NCBI GenBank assembly: GCA_023443865.1
Contig: JAEZST010000022.1
Span: 992,001 to 1,056,000, forward strand
Source of the DNA: Spirochaetota bacterium
GTDB taxonomy: Bacteria > Spirochaetota > Spirochaetia > Treponematales > Treponemataceae
Length of the DNA stretch: 64,000 nucleotides
Direction of reading: 5' to 3'
Shown here one piece after another: positions 17,567 to 27,091 of this stretch. Position 1 is the first letter of the stretch; each line of letters opens with the position of its first letter. The position numbers and the translations under genes are program-made. The notes below the pieces were generated by a model. It saw only the letters and a list, made by a program, of their open reading frames with translations, ran no database searches and was not told the origin of the DNA.

Positions 17567-18813
17567 GCGCGTTCCCCGCCCTCGAAGCAGAATCGCGGAC
17601 CCTGGAGCTAACGGCGCTCCCCCGGGCGGCGGGCAATCCGCGTGCGGCAGGCAATCCGCGTGCGGCAGGCAATCCGCGTGCGGCGAACCGAATCGCCCTG
17701 GAAATCGCGCGTTCCCTCGACCTGCAATGGTTCGCGGCGGAAGACGAGGGCCGAACCGAGGATCCGACCGATTACAAGCTGCGAAAGGCGCGGGAAGAGG
17801 GCCGGGTCGCGAAAAGCCAGGAGCTGAACGGGGCCATCGTGCTGCTCATTCCGGCGATAACCCTGGTCGCGCTTGCCCCGCTCATGATGAATACCTTTAC
17901 CGAGCTGATGCGGTTTTATCTTTCCCGGGCCACGACATCCGATTTCACCGACCCGGAACTCATACTCGCCTTCTTCCATTATTTCGTTAAGCTCGTCCTG
18001 CCGGTGACGATCGCCGCGATGGCGGCGGGCGTTATTTCGAACGTGATCCAGAACGGCGGATTCCTTTTCAGTCTCAAGCCCATGGAACCGAAACTGAGCA
18101 AGGTCGCGCCGAATTTCGGGAAATTCTTCGGCCGGCTTTTTTCCGCCGAGGGGCTTTTCAATCTCGCGAAATCCCTTTTCAAGGTGGCGGTCATCGGAAT
18201 CGTGGCGTACGTTAACGTGCGGAACGAGCTCCCGAAACTCGTGACCATGCTCAACGCCGGCCTTTGGAACGGCGTCGCCTTTATCGCCTCCATGTCCGCG
18301 AGGCTCCTGATTACCGCCGCGATTCTCTTTCTCGCCATCTCGGTGCCCGACTATATTTTTCAGCGAAGGCAATTCATGGAATCGCTGAAAATGTCCAAGC
18401 AGGAAGTGAAGGAAGAATACAAACAGATGGAAGGAGACCCGCTGGTCAAAAGCCGCCTGAGGCAGCGCATGCGCGAGCTTTTAAGCCAGAACATGGCGGT
18501 AAACGTGCCCAAGGCCGACGTGATCATCACCAACCCGACGCACTATGCCATCGCCATGCAGTGGGACCGGTCCACCATGAGGGCCCCCATGCTCACCGCG
18601 AAGGGAGCCGACCAGGTCGCCTTGCGGATTAAGGAGATCGCGCGGGAACACGGCGTTCCCATCGTGGAGAACAAGCCCTTGGCGCGGGCGCTCTATGCGG
18701 AAGTGGAAATCGGTGATATGATACCGGATGAGTATTATCAGGCGCTCGCGGTTATACTCGCGAGGGTCTACGCGCTCGATTCCAGAAAGAAAAACATCCT
18801 CGGGGAACTGTGA
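17563..18813 (+). CDS. flhB: Flagellar export substrate-switch protein FlhB
   Basis: 416 residues, longer than typical (about 355-380) because about 60 extra residues precede the core start [20 protein letters not shown]. The core has four membrane helices (about residues 86-255) and the cytoplasmic domain with the self-cleavage motif NPTH (in [17 protein letters not shown], residues about 322-338). Cleavage between Asn and Pro allows the switch from hook to filament export, triggered by FliK. The extension contains a three-fold six-residue repeat (AAGNPR). A start nearer the core cannot be excluded, but ATG 17563 overlaps fliR in the usual way. Confidence 0.93.
   Translation: MSAFPALEAESRTLELTALPRAAGNPRAAGNPRAAGNPRAANRIALEIARSLDLQWFAAEDEGRTEDPTDYKLRKAREEGRVAKSQELNGAIVLLIPAITLVALAPLMMNTFTELMRFYLSRATTSDFTDPELILAFFHYFVKLVLPVTIAAMAAGVISNVIQNGGFLFSLKPMEPKLSKVAPNFGKFFGRLFSAEGLFNLAKSLFKVAVIGIVAYVNVRNELPKLVTMLNAGLWNGVAFIASMSARLLITAAILFLAISVPDYIFQRRQFMESLKMSKQEVKEEYKQMEGDPLVKSRLRQRMRELLSQNMAVNVPKADVIITNPTHYAIAMQWDRSTMRAPMLTAKGADQVALRIKEIAREHGVPIVENKPLARALYAEVEIGDMIPDEYYQALAVILARVYALDSRKKNILGEL
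17626..17684 (+). repeat. 18-bp tandem repeat inside the 5' part of flhB
   Basis: Three consecutive 18-base units at 17626-17643, 17644-17661 and 17662-17679, differing at one position (A or G at base 6), followed by the first five bases of a fourth. Each encodes six residues, so a change in copy number keeps the reading frame. Confidence 0.95.
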
Positions 18814-18824
18814 CGGTTAGGTGA

Positions 18825-20900
18825 ATGGCTGATAAAGGACTATCCATAGAAAGAAGCGATCTCTTCGTGGCCGTCGGCGCCATCGTGGTCGTCCTCATGC
18901 TCATCATCCCCTTGCCCACGGTCCTTCTCGACCTGCTCATGGCCCTTAACCTGGTCTTAAACCTGCTCATTCTCCTGACCGTTCTCTACACGAAGCGGGC
19001 CATCGATTTCTCTGTGTTTCCCACCCTGCTGATGGTCAGCACGGTATTCGGCCTCGGGCTTAACGTGTCATCCACGCGCCTTATACTCACCCTGGGCATG
19101 AAATTCGACGGAAAGATGATCAAGGCCTTCAGTACCTTCGTAATCGGCTCCTCGGGAACCGAGGGGCTCGTCATCGGATTCGTGATCTTTATTATCCTTA
19201 TCGCGGTCCAGGCCTTCGTCATTACCAAGGGAGCGACCCGGGTCGCCGAGGTTGCCGCCCGCTTTACCCTCGACGCAATGCCCATGAAACAGACCGCCAT
19301 CGAGGCGGAATACAACTCGGGCGCCATTACCGAGGAAGAGGCGCGGCACCGAAAAATGGAAGTCCAAAAGGAATCCAACTTCTACGGCGCCATGGACGGC
19401 GCGAGCAAATTCGTTTCCGGCAACGTGAAAATAGGCATCTTCATTACCGTGATGAATATCGTCGCGGGCCTGATCTTCGGCATGGTGTTTCGCGGCGAGC
19501 CCTTTTCCCAGGCAATCCAGACCTACGCGGGACTCACCATAGGCGACGGCCTTCTTTCACAGCTGCCCGCCCTTTTCGTATCGGTAGCCACGGGCCTTAT
19601 CGTCACGCGGTCGGTCTCCGACGGCACCCTGGGAACCGACATTCAGCAGCAATTTTCCCAAAACGCCTGGATATACTTCGTGGGCGCGGGAACCTTGGCG
19701 GTTATCGCGGTGCTGCCCGGCTTTCCCTGGTACGTTCTCCTTCCCCTCGCGGCTGCCCTCGGCTGGGTCGGCTGGAGGCTCCGGACGGTCCACGCGGCCA
19801 ATTTCCGGGAAAAAATGGAAAAGGCCGAGGGCAAGGAAAAGGCCAAGACCGGCGAGCAAAGCGGGGAAATCAGCCCCGTCGTCCCGCTCGATCCCCTGTC
19901 CCTCGAATTGGGCTACGGCCTCATTCCCCTCGTAGACAAGGACAAGGGCGCGGAACTCCTGGAACGGGTAACCCGAATCCGGCGGGAGTCGGCGCTTGAC
20001 CTCGGACTCGTCGTGCCCCGCATTCGCATTATAGACAATATGCGGCTCGAGCCGAGCGAATACTGCTTTAAGATAAAAGGCGTGGAAGTGGCGCGGGGCC
20101 GCATCCGCATGGGCTGGTACCTGGGCATAAACCCCGGCGGCGTTACCGAGGACCTGCCCGGCGAAAAGACCACCGATCCCACCTTCGGCCTTCCGGCCAT
20201 TTGGATTTCCGAGGAAAACAGGGAGCGGGCGGAACGGGCCGGATATACCGTGGTGGATCCCCCCTCGATCATCGCGACCCACCTGACCGAGATCATCAAG
20301 CGCCACGCCTCCGAGATTCTCGGACGTCAGGAAGTCCAGTCCATCGTCGATACGATACGCAAGGACTATCCGGCGGTGGTAGACGAGGTTACGAAGCTGT
20401 GTTCCGTCGGCGAGATACAGAAAGTCCTGCAGGGCTTGCTCAGGGAACAGGTCTCCATCCGCAATATGGTGGTGATCCTGGAAACCCTCGCGGACTGGCG
20501 GCCGGTCACCAAAGACGCGACCGTTCTCGTGGAGAAGGTGCGACAGGCCCTCGCCCGGCAAATCTGCCTGCAGTACGTGGACGATTCCCGCACCCTCCAC
20601 GTGCTTACGGTCTCGCCGGAGCTCACGCAAAAGATCGCGGATTCGCGCGTCGATACGGTGAACGGGCCCATAGCCGCCCTTGAGCCGGCCGAGCATCGCG
20701 CCTGGATTCGTTCCCTCACCCATTCGGTGGCCTCCGTGCAGCAGGCGGGGTATATTCCCATCGTGCTCTGTCCCGAAGAGGCGCGCATTTTGGTAAAGAG
20801 TTCCACGGAACGCGAAATTCCGGACCTGGTGGTATTATCGGTGCCGGAAATCGCGAATGATATACGGGTCGAAGCGATAGGCGAAATAAAGCAGGAATAG
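18825..20900 (+). CDS. flhA: Flagellar export protein FlhA
   Basis: 691 residues, normal for FlhA. The N-terminal half has about eight membrane helices, with the cytoplasmic FHIPEP-type segment between helices 4 and 5 (KMEVQKESNFYGAMDGASKF). The C-terminal half, about 340-690, is the cytoplasmic ring domain that docks chaperone-substrate complexes (EDLPGEKTTDPTFGLPAIWI, IATHLTEIIKRHASEILGRQ). FlhA uses the proton gradient to drive export. It follows flhB after 11 bases and precedes flhF by seven. Confidence 0.97.
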   Translation: MADKGLSIERSDLFVAVGAIVVVLMLIIPLPTVLLDLLMALNLVLNLLILLTVLYTKRAIDFSVFPTLLMVSTVFGLGLNVSSTRLILTLGMKFDGKMIKAFSTFVIGSSGTEGLVIGFVIFIILIAVQAFVITKGATRVAEVAARFTLDAMPMKQTAIEAEYNSGAITEEEARHRKMEVQKESNFYGAMDGASKFVSGNVKIGIFITVMNIVAGLIFGMVFRGEPFSQAIQTYAGLTIGDGLLSQLPALFVSVATGLIVTRSVSDGTLGTDIQQQFSQNAWIYFVGAGTLAVIAVLPGFPWYVLLPLAAALGWVGWRLRTVHAANFREKMEKAEGKEKAKTGEQSGEISPVVPLDPLSLELGYGLIPLVDKDKGAELLERVTRIRRESALDLGLVVPRIRIIDNMRLEPSEYCFKIKGVEVARGRIRMGWYLGINPGGVTEDLPGEKTTDPTFGLPAIWISEENRERAERAGYTVVDPPSIIATHLTEIIKRHASEILGRQEVQSIVDTIRKDYPAVVDEVTKLCSVGEIQKVLQGLLREQVSIRNMVVILETLADWRPVTKDATVLVEKVRQALARQICLQYVDDSRTLHVLTVSPELTQKIADSRVDTVNGPIAALEPAEHRAWIRSLTHSVASVQQAGYIPIVLCPEEARILVKSSTEREIPDLVVLSVPEIANDIRVEAIGEIKQE

Positions 20901-20907
20901 ACGAGAC

Positions 20908-22230
20908 ATGGAGATTTTGACCGAACAGGCCGCGAGTTACGACGAGTGCCTCGCGAAGATTAACGCGAAATACGGCCCCAACGTGCAGGTCCTTCGACAG
21001 AAGAGGGTAAAAACCGGCGGGTTTTTGGGCTTTTTCGAGCGCGACGCGATCGAGCTCAATTTCATGCTGATTCGGGACCCCTTGCGTTCGGTCCCCTACG
21101 GCGCCCCCGCCGCATCCGCTCCCGGCGCCTTTCCCCCGTCGGGCGTTTCCCGCCCCGCGTCGTTCGAGGAAGAGCGGAGGAAAATCCTTACCCAGGCGGC
21201 GAGAACCTCTCCGGAACTCGCCTCCAAGATCGGGCCGCACCTCGAGTCGGCGCCGAAACCCGCTTCCCCCAAGACCGGCGATGACCGCCTGGATTCAATC
21301 CTCGAGGCGGTGAGAAAACTCGAGAAAAAAATCGATCAGGGCGACGAGAAGGCCGAAGCTTCCCAGGGCGAGCACGAAACGGTGGCGAAGATCGAGCGTC
21401 TGCTCGAGCAAAACGATTTTTCCGCCTCGTACGTTCGGTCCATCGTGGCCCGGGTCAGAAGCGATTTCTCGCTCGAGGAGCTTGAGGATTACGACCGGGT
21501 GCAGGACAAGGTCATCGAATGGATCGGCGAGTCCATCGAAATCCATGAATCGGCCCATACGGTAAAGCCCCGGGTAATCGCCTTGGTCGGCCCTACCGGG
21601 GTCGGAAAGACCACCACGGTGGCGAAACTCGCCGCGGCCTATTCGTTAGCCGCGTCAAAAGGTTCGAGACCGCTAAATGTTCACGTCATTACCATCGATA
21701 ATTACCGTATAGGGGCGAAACAGCAGATCGAGATTTACGGCAATATCATGAATATTCCCGTCTCCTGCGCCGAAACCGCGAAGGATCTCGAGTCCCTCAT
21801 CGCCCTGCATCAAGACGTGGACATCATCTTGATCGATACGATCGGGAAGAGCCCGAAGGATTATTCCAAAATCGCGGAAATGAGGCATTTCCTCGAATCC
21901 GCGGGGCCGCTTTCCGACGTTCACTTGGCAATGAGCGCGACCACGAAACCGAGCGATATGCGGGAGATTATGCAGCAGTACGAGACCTTCGGCTACGATT
22001 CGGTGATCATTACCAAGTTCGACGAAACGAATAGGGTCGGCAATATCGTGAGCGTTCTCGGGGAGAAGAAAAAGCCCCTGGCCTATATCACCACCGGTCA
22101 GCGGGTGCCGCAGGACTTCGAACGGGCCTCGGTGGTCCGTTTCCTGATTAACCTCGAGGGATTTCGCGTGAATCGCGCGCGCATTGAGTCACTCTTTCCG
22201 GTCAGCGATAACCGGTTTGAATGGAGATAA
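20908..22230 (+). CDS. flhF: Flagellar placement GTPase FlhF
   Basis: 440 residues. A variable N-terminal basic/acidic region (1-130) and helical N domain precede the SRP-type GTPase G domain: P-loop GPTGVGKTTTVAKLAA near residue 228, IDNYRIGAKQQIEIYG, the G3 motif written DTIGKSPKD instead of the usual DTAGR, and TKFDETNRVG as G4. FlhF sets where and how many flagella are built at the cell pole. It is followed directly by flhG, its usual partner. Confidence 0.94.
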   Translation: MEILTEQAASYDECLAKINAKYGPNVQVLRQKRVKTGGFLGFFERDAIELNFMLIRDPLRSVPYGAPAASAPGAFPPSGVSRPASFEEERRKILTQAARTSPELASKIGPHLESAPKPASPKTGDDRLDSILEAVRKLEKKIDQGDEKAEASQGEHETVAKIERLLEQNDFSASYVRSIVARVRSDFSLEELEDYDRVQDKVIEWIGESIEIHESAHTVKPRVIALVGPTGVGKTTTVAKLAAAYSLAASKGSRPLNVHVITIDNYRIGAKQQIEIYGNIMNIPVSCAETAKDLESLIALHQDVDIILIDTIGKSPKDYSKIAEMRHFLESAGPLSDVHLAMSATTKPSDMREIMQQYETFGYDSVIITKFDETNRVGNIVSVLGEKKKPLAYITTGQRVPQDFERASVVRFLINLEGFRVNRARIESLFPVSDNRFEWR

Positions 22231-22232
22231 AA

Positions 22233-23132
22233 ATGGAAGATCAGGCAGAAGCGCTTCGCGCCCTCATGAAAGAAAAAACGAAATCCGAAATGTCCTACGG
22301 GGGAGATCCCGCCGCGCGTCAAAACGGGAAAACCAGAATCATTACCGTGACGAGCGGGAAGGGCGGGGTGGGTAAGACCAACGTCGCCACGAATATGGCA
22401 ATCGCGTACGGGCAGATGGGCAAAAAGGTAATCGTGATCGACGCGGACCTCGGCTTGGCCAACGTGAACGTCATGATGAATCTCATCCCACAGTACAATC
22501 TCTACCACGTGATTCGCAAGCAGAAGAAAATGAGCGAGATAATCCTGGACACGGGGTACGGCATTAAGCTCGTGGCCGGGGCGTCCGGGTTCTCGAAAAT
22601 CGCGAATATGACCGAGGACGAGCGCAATTCGTTCATTAACGAGCTGTATACCCTGTCCGACGCCGACATCATTATCATAGACACGAGCGCGGGCGTTTCC
22701 CGTAACGTGCTCGGCTTCGTCGCGGCGGCCGACGAGGTAATAATCGTCACGACCCCCGAACCCACCTCGATTACCGACGCCTACGGCATCATTAAGATTA
22801 TCGCGACCGAGGTGGATAACCTCAACATCAATCTGAAAATGATCGTTAACCGCGTGTCGTCCGCGACGGAAGGCAAGCGTGTCGCGGACCGAATGACGCA
22901 GATTGCCGCGCAGTTTCTCAATCTCAAGGTGGAATACCTCGGCTTTATCTACGACGACCAGCTTGTCCCGCAATCGGTCCTGCGACAAAAGCCCTTCATG
23001 ATCGCCGATCCGAAGGGCAAGGCCTCGGTATGCCTCAAGCATATCGTATCCCGGATCGAAAAGACCGAATTGCCCGATTCCGAAGGTTTCGGCGGTTTCG
23101 TGAAACGCCTTTTCGGCCGTACCTGGGATTAG
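22233..23132 (+). CDS. flhG: Flagellar number regulator FlhG (MinD-like ATPase, YlxH)
   Basis: 299 residues from ATG 22233, which has GGAG six bases upstream; ATG 22221 is in frame but lies inside flhF and has no RBS. The deviant Walker A motif SGKGGVGKTN of the MinD/ParA family is near residue 43, with IDADLGLANVNVMM and IIDTSAGVSRNVLGF further on, and a C-terminal amphipathic helix (FGGFVKRLFGR) probably for membrane binding. FlhG activates FlhF GTPase and limits flagellar number. A 137-base gap follows, the longest within the motility block. Confidence 0.93.
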   Translation: MEDQAEALRALMKEKTKSEMSYGGDPAARQNGKTRIITVTSGKGGVGKTNVATNMAIAYGQMGKKVIVIDADLGLANVNVMMNLIPQYNLYHVIRKQKKMSEIILDTGYGIKLVAGASGFSKIANMTEDERNSFINELYTLSDADIIIIDTSAGVSRNVLGFVAAADEVIIVTTPEPTSITDAYGIIKIIATEVDNLNINLKMIVNRVSSATEGKRVADRMTQIAAQFLNLKVEYLGFIYDDQLVPQSVLRQKPFMIADPKGKASVCLKHIVSRIEKTELPDSEGFGGFVKRLFGRTWD

Positions 23133-23220
23133 TCGCTTTCGCGTATCGCCGCGCCCTTCGCGAAACCCGGTTAAAACTCTCCAAAGCCTCCACGCATCGC
23201 GCGCTGGGGGCAAAAAAACC

Positions 23221-23249
23221 TTGACCAGTAACACTTTTTCGCATAGTCT
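23221..23249 (+). promoter_or_regulatory. Possible promoter before the gene ahead of sigma-28
   Basis: In the 137-base gap after flhG, TTGACC (23221-23226) lies 17 bases before TAGTCT (23244-23249). The -35 box matches well and the -10 box poorly. It could give sigma-28 and the following genes their own transcript. An imperfect inverted repeat (TTTCGCG 23137-23143 / CGCGAAA 23159-23165) lies earlier in the gap without a T-run. Confidence 0.4.
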
Positions 23250-23269
23250 ATTATGAGGGAGGTGGAATC

Positions 23270-23944
23270 ATGTTCAAGCCCAAATTGGCGCTTTTCGGGG
23301 CGGCGACAGGTTTCACGCTTTCCTTCATCGTTGGCTTGCTCGGCGGGAATCCCTTAGGGATCGTGTTGTTTCGCGCGGTATTAATGGGTATACTGTTTTC
23401 CGGCTTAACCCTCGTTTTGGGAGCCGTGGTATCGAAGTTTTTACCGGAGCTGGAAAACCCCGCGGTGGCGGAACCGGCCGAAACCGGGGGCATGGTAGAT
23501 ATCACCCTCGGCGATCAAAACGAGCGGAACGATCCCTTCGCGCCGAACGCGGATGAGGAAATGGCCGAGGCGGAAGAGGTTCCCGATTTTTTGGTCCGTA
23601 ACCGCGGGACCGCTTCCGAGGGCATTGCGCGGGGAGATGCCGCGCCGTTTGAGGGCGGTTCGCGCGAAACGCCGGAACCGGCCGCGAGCGTGGCGCCGAA
23701 TCACGCGGCCCAACGCGCCGCGGCGCATTCTGGCGGGACTTCCGGCGGCCTGGACGTGCTTCCCGACCTGGAAGACTTCGTACCGGCAAAGAAGCCCGAA
23801 GACGCCGACGAGGGACTAAACGACGGATTCAACGCGGCTTCGGTTCTTTCGGGGCCCTTGCCTTCCTCGGCTGGTCCCGGAGGCGGAAACGATTCAGAAA
23901 CAATGGCGAAAGCGATTCGCACTATTTTAACGCGCGAACCGTAA
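23270..23944 (+). CDS. Conserved two-helix membrane protein ahead of sigma-28, function unknown
   Basis: 224 residues with two N-terminal membrane helices (about 7-24 and 31-55, with GLLGGNPLGIVLFRAVLMGI) and an acidic, Pro/Ala/Gly-rich, probably disordered cytoplasmic tail. I recognise no domain. A strong RBS (GGAGG, 23258-23262) precedes the ATG. The position between flhG and the sigma-28 gene, where treponemes also have a hypothetical gene, suggests a motility link, but the sequence itself shows none. Confidence 0.7.
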   Translation: MFKPKLALFGAATGFTLSFIVGLLGGNPLGIVLFRAVLMGILFSGLTLVLGAVVSKFLPELENPAVAEPAETGGMVDITLGDQNERNDPFAPNADEEMAEAEEVPDFLVRNRGTASEGIARGDAAPFEGGSRETPEPAASVAPNHAAQRAAAHSGGTSGGLDVLPDLEDFVPAKKPEDADEGLNDGFNAASVLSGPLPSSAGPGGGNDSETMAKAIRTILTREP

Positions 23945-23974
23945 TCGGGTCACTATTTCGAAAAGGGTGTTTAC

Positions 23975-24763
23975 ATGGGGAATTCGCTATTGGAGCAAAA
24001 AACGGAAGAGGAATTGTGGGAGGAGTACCAAAAGACCCGCGATCCCGCGATCCGTGAATTTTTTATCAAACAGTATGCGCCCTTGGTCAAGTACGTGGCC
24101 GGGAAGGTTGCCGTGGGTATGCCGAGCAGCGTTGAATTCGACGATCTCGTCGGTTTCGGCGTATTCGGCCTTATCGACGCGATCGATAAATTTGACCCGA
24201 ACAAGAACGTAAAATTTAAAACCTACGCCGTAACCCGCATTCGAGGCTCGATTTTCGATGAGCTCCGGTCGATCGACTGGGTTCCCCGGTCGGTTCGGCA
24301 GAAAACCCGCGAAATCGAGGACGCCATCGTGCGCCTAGAGGCGAAGCTCGGGAGAACGGCTTCCGATACCGAGATCGCCGGCGCGATGGGAATCAGCGAG
24401 GGCGAATTTCAGCAAACCCTGTACAAAATCTCCGGAACCAGCATTATGAGCCTCAACGACGTCTGGTATTCGGGAGACGATTCCGAACGGATCTCCATCG
24501 GCGACAGCATTGAGTCTCCCTCGTCCCTCAATCCCGACGTAATCGTCGAGCGCGAGGAGATCAAGCGGGTAATCGTCGAATCGATCAACGAGCTTCCCGA
24601 AAAGGAAAAGATGGTATTGGTCCTCTATTATTACGAGGACTTGACCCTGAAGGAAATTGGACAGGTATTGAACGTGACCGAGTCGCGCGTTTCGCAGCTT
24701 CACACCAAGGCAAACCTTCGCCTTCGGGCAAAGCTTACCAACATCAGGAAAGGAATTCTCTAG
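23975..24763 (+). CDS. fliA: RNA polymerase sigma-28 factor (FliA/WhiG family)
   Basis: 262 residues with regions sigma-2 ([40 protein letters not shown]), sigma-3 and sigma-4 ([20 protein letters not shown], then [20 protein letters not shown]), all in order. In spirochaetes this factor (also called WhiG) reads late motility genes such as filament and some chemotaxis genes; none of those lie in the window. The operon that encodes it appears to start from a sigma-70 promoter, giving the usual early-to-late order. The following FapA gene begins 19 bases later. Confidence 0.95.
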   Translation: MGNSLLEQKTEEELWEEYQKTRDPAIREFFIKQYAPLVKYVAGKVAVGMPSSVEFDDLVGFGVFGLIDAIDKFDPNKNVKFKTYAVTRIRGSIFDELRSIDWVPRSVRQKTREIEDAIVRLEAKLGRTASDTEIAGAMGISEGEFQQTLYKISGTSIMSLNDVWYSGDDSERISIGDSIESPSSLNPDVIVEREEIKRVIVESINELPEKEKMVLVLYYYEDLTLKEIGQVLNVTESRVSQLHTKANLRLRAKLTNIRKGIL

Positions 24764-24782
24764 ACGCAAGGAGCCGCAAGCC

Positions 24783-26753
24783 ATGGTTACGCTTGATACG
24801 ATACGGGAAATGATGGCTCAGCGGCTTGAGGAAGACAAGTCGCGGGTGTTCGTCGAGGTGACCGGCGATACCCTCGAACAGGCCCTGGAAGACGCGTCGG
24901 TTCAGCTGGGCATTCAGGTCCGCGATCTCGATTACGAGGTCCTGCAACGGGGCGCCAACGGCTTTTTCGCCCTTAAAAAAAAGAATTGGTTCATTCGCGC
25001 CTACGAAATGCATAAGCGGAAATCCAAAAAGGAAGAGACGCAGGCAGTCGCCGAAGAACGTCTCGAAGACCTGGAGCACTTGCGCGCGGCGCCCGACAGA
25101 AACGGTTCCGCTCACGTCTTCTGCGCCTCCGACGGCGTATACCTGAAAATAATCCCTCCCGTGGGCGCCGGTTCTCCCGCCACGGTCAAGGACGCGAACG
25201 AGAAGCTCCGCGAACGGGGTATACAGACCGTTCCCGAGGACCTGATAAAACAGCTGGTCAAACAGGCTTCCGGCGAGTACGTAAAGGTTGGCCCGTATCG
25301 GCACAATCCGGCGGGCGACGCGATGATGGTAGTGGATATCACGGACCAAGACATGAAGGCCTGGCTCTACGCCACGCCTCCCGGTCCGGGCGGGGCCGAC
25401 CTCTCCGCGGACATGATCATTACCTTCCTGAAGAACAATCGGGTATTGGCCGGCATCAACGAGCAGCGGGTCCGCGATTTTCAGGATAATCCCGTCTATA
25501 AGGAAAACTATCTCGTCGCCGAGGGCGTGAAGCCGCAAGACGGCGCCGACGCGTATATCGTCTTTAACTTCGAGACGGACCGCACGAAAATACACCTAAA
25601 GGAAAGCGCGCAGGGCAAGGTTGACTTCAAGGAGCTCAATCTCGTCCAAAACGTGGTGGAGGGCCAGCCTCTCGCGCAGAAGGTCCTGGCGCAGCGGGGA
25701 AAGGGCGGCAAGACGGTAACCGGCAAGTATCTCGAAGCGAAAAACGGAAAGGACGTTCCCCTTCCCCTGGGAAAGAACGTGAAGCTCGCCGAAGACGGGT
25801 TAACCATCGTGGCCGAAACCAACGGCCAGGTGCTCATGCTGAACAACAAGATCAACGTGGAACCGATTCTCAATATCGAGGGCGACGTGTCCCTCAAGAC
25901 GGGAAACATCATGTTCCTCGGCACTGTCTTCATTTCGGGCAACGTGGAGGACGGTTTCTCCGTGAAGGCCTCGGGCAATATCGAGGTAAAGGGCTCCGTA
26001 GGCAAGTCCGAGCTCGACGCGGAAGGCGATATCGTGGTGGGTCAGGGCATCGCCGGGAAGAACGAGGGCTCGATCCGCGCGGGAAAATCAATTTGGGCGA
26101 AGTTTATCGAAAACTGCCGCGTGGAAGCGGGAGAATTCGTGATCGTTTCTGACGGTATCATCAACTCCAACGTTACCGCGAACCGAAAGATACTCTGCCA
26201 GGGAAAGCGCGCCGCGATCATCGGCGGCTCGCTCAGCGCGGCGGAGGAAATCCACGCGAAAACCCTGGGCAGCTTCGGCGGCGCCAGCGAGACCCTTTTG
26301 AGCGTGGGCTTCGACCCGAAGAGCAAGGAGCGGTTGGACTCCCTCAGCGCCATGTACGCCTCGGCGGAAAAGGAACTGGAAGACGTCCAGCTGAACTTCA
26401 ATACCCTGGTCGCGATGAAAAAGCAGCGCAAGGAACTGCCCGAAGACAAGGAAGCGGCGCTCAAAAAGCTCGGCGAACGGCAGTTTATCCTCCAGACTCA
26501 GTTGGAAGAGACCGGCATAGAGATGAAGCAGATTCAGGATTACCTGAACACCCTAAAGAACCGGGGCAAGGTATCCGCCTCGGTAAAGGTCTTTGCGGGC
26601 GTGAAAGTCGCCATTCGGGACATAACGGAAGACGTGCGGTCGGATTGCAAGGCCACTACGTTTTATCTGGAAAACGGCCTGATCCGGTACGGAAAATACC
26701 AAGGACCGGACGATGACATGAAGCGGGTTCCCAGTGGCTATACAGCCGATTGA
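24783..26753 (+). CDS. Jag_N-FapA (DUF342) polymerising protein
   Basis: 656 residues. The N-terminal 70 residues resemble the Jag_N domain of KhpB/Jag (EVTGDTLEQALEDASVQLGI and LQRGANGFFALKKKNWF). A charged linker leads into a FapA/DUF342 core (about 105-560) with the right-handed beta-helix repeats (VEPILNIEGDVSLKTGNIMF, VKASGNIEVKGSVGKSELDA), then a coiled coil (about 515-600) and a short C-terminal strand-rich part. The fold resembles bactofilins and MinC and suggests a cytoplasmic scaffold. RBS AAGGAG precedes ATG 24783. Cotranscribed with sigma-28; family members are sometimes annotated as flagellar assembly protein A, but the function is not proved. Confidence 0.82.
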   Translation: MVTLDTIREMMAQRLEEDKSRVFVEVTGDTLEQALEDASVQLGIQVRDLDYEVLQRGANGFFALKKKNWFIRAYEMHKRKSKKEETQAVAEERLEDLEHLRAAPDRNGSAHVFCASDGVYLKIIPPVGAGSPATVKDANEKLRERGIQTVPEDLIKQLVKQASGEYVKVGPYRHNPAGDAMMVVDITDQDMKAWLYATPPGPGGADLSADMIITFLKNNRVLAGINEQRVRDFQDNPVYKENYLVAEGVKPQDGADAYIVFNFETDRTKIHLKESAQGKVDFKELNLVQNVVEGQPLAQKVLAQRGKGGKTVTGKYLEAKNGKDVPLPLGKNVKLAEDGLTIVAETNGQVLMLNNKINVEPILNIEGDVSLKTGNIMFLGTVFISGNVEDGFSVKASGNIEVKGSVGKSELDAEGDIVVGQGIAGKNEGSIRAGKSIWAKFIENCRVEAGEFVIVSDGIINSNVTANRKILCQGKRAAIIGGSLSAAEEIHAKTLGSFGGASETLLSVGFDPKSKERLDSLSAMYASAEKELEDVQLNFNTLVAMKKQRKELPEDKEAALKKLGERQFILQTQLEETGIEMKQIQDYLNTLKNRGKVSASVKVFAGVKVAIRDITEDVRSDCKATTFYLENGLIRYGKYQGPDDDMKRVPSGYTAD

Positions 26754-27084
26754 CCTGCAAACCCTGTATACCCAGCTCGACAAGGTAGGCAAGACCCAGG
26801 TGCAGCAGCAGGCCGCCGCCCAAGCCGCCCGGGACGCGGAAAACGCGAGCAATAAAAAAGAGGCCGCCGACCGCATGAAAACCGTGCAGGGCACCGAAAC
26901 CAGCGAGGATAAAACGGGCCGCGTGCACGGCAGGACCGAACCGGAAGAGCGGGACCGTGAGGGTGGCAAGAAAGAGCGTCGGGAGGGAGAGGCGGAGACG
27001 GAACAGGAAACGCTTCCCGAAGCCCCGCCGCCCGAAGTGATAAAGGATCCCGCTTTGGGGACCCACGTAGATATTTCGGGGTAA
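26734..27084 (+). CDS. Small charged protein of unknown function after fapA
   Basis: 116 residues starting at GTG 26734 and overlapping the end of the fapA gene by 20 bases. The N-terminus begins with a hydrophobic patch (AIQPIDLQTLYTQLDKVGK), followed by a Glu/Lys/Arg-rich, probably helical and disordered stretch and a short tail (DPALGTHVDISG). No membrane helix or known domain. The overlap indicates coupling to fapA. Confidence in the coding call rests on the tight packing and codon use. Confidence 0.65.
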   Translation: MAIQPIDLQTLYTQLDKVGKTQVQQQAAAQAARDAENASNKKEAADRMKTVQGTETSEDKTGRVHGRTEPEERDREGGKKERREGEAETEQETLPEAPPPEVIKDPALGTHVDISG

Positions 27085-27091
27085 TGAAATC

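Noticed and set aside
17626..17684. Repeat cluster considered as CRISPR
   Set aside because: The units are contiguous, without spacers, and translated within flhB.
19557..20723. 388-residue open frame antisense to flhA
   Set aside because: Lies wholly inside flhA, with composition typical of reverse high-GC shadows.
23137..23165. TTTCGCG/CGCGAAA inverted repeat after flhG as terminator
   Set aside because: Fifteen-base loop and no T-run.
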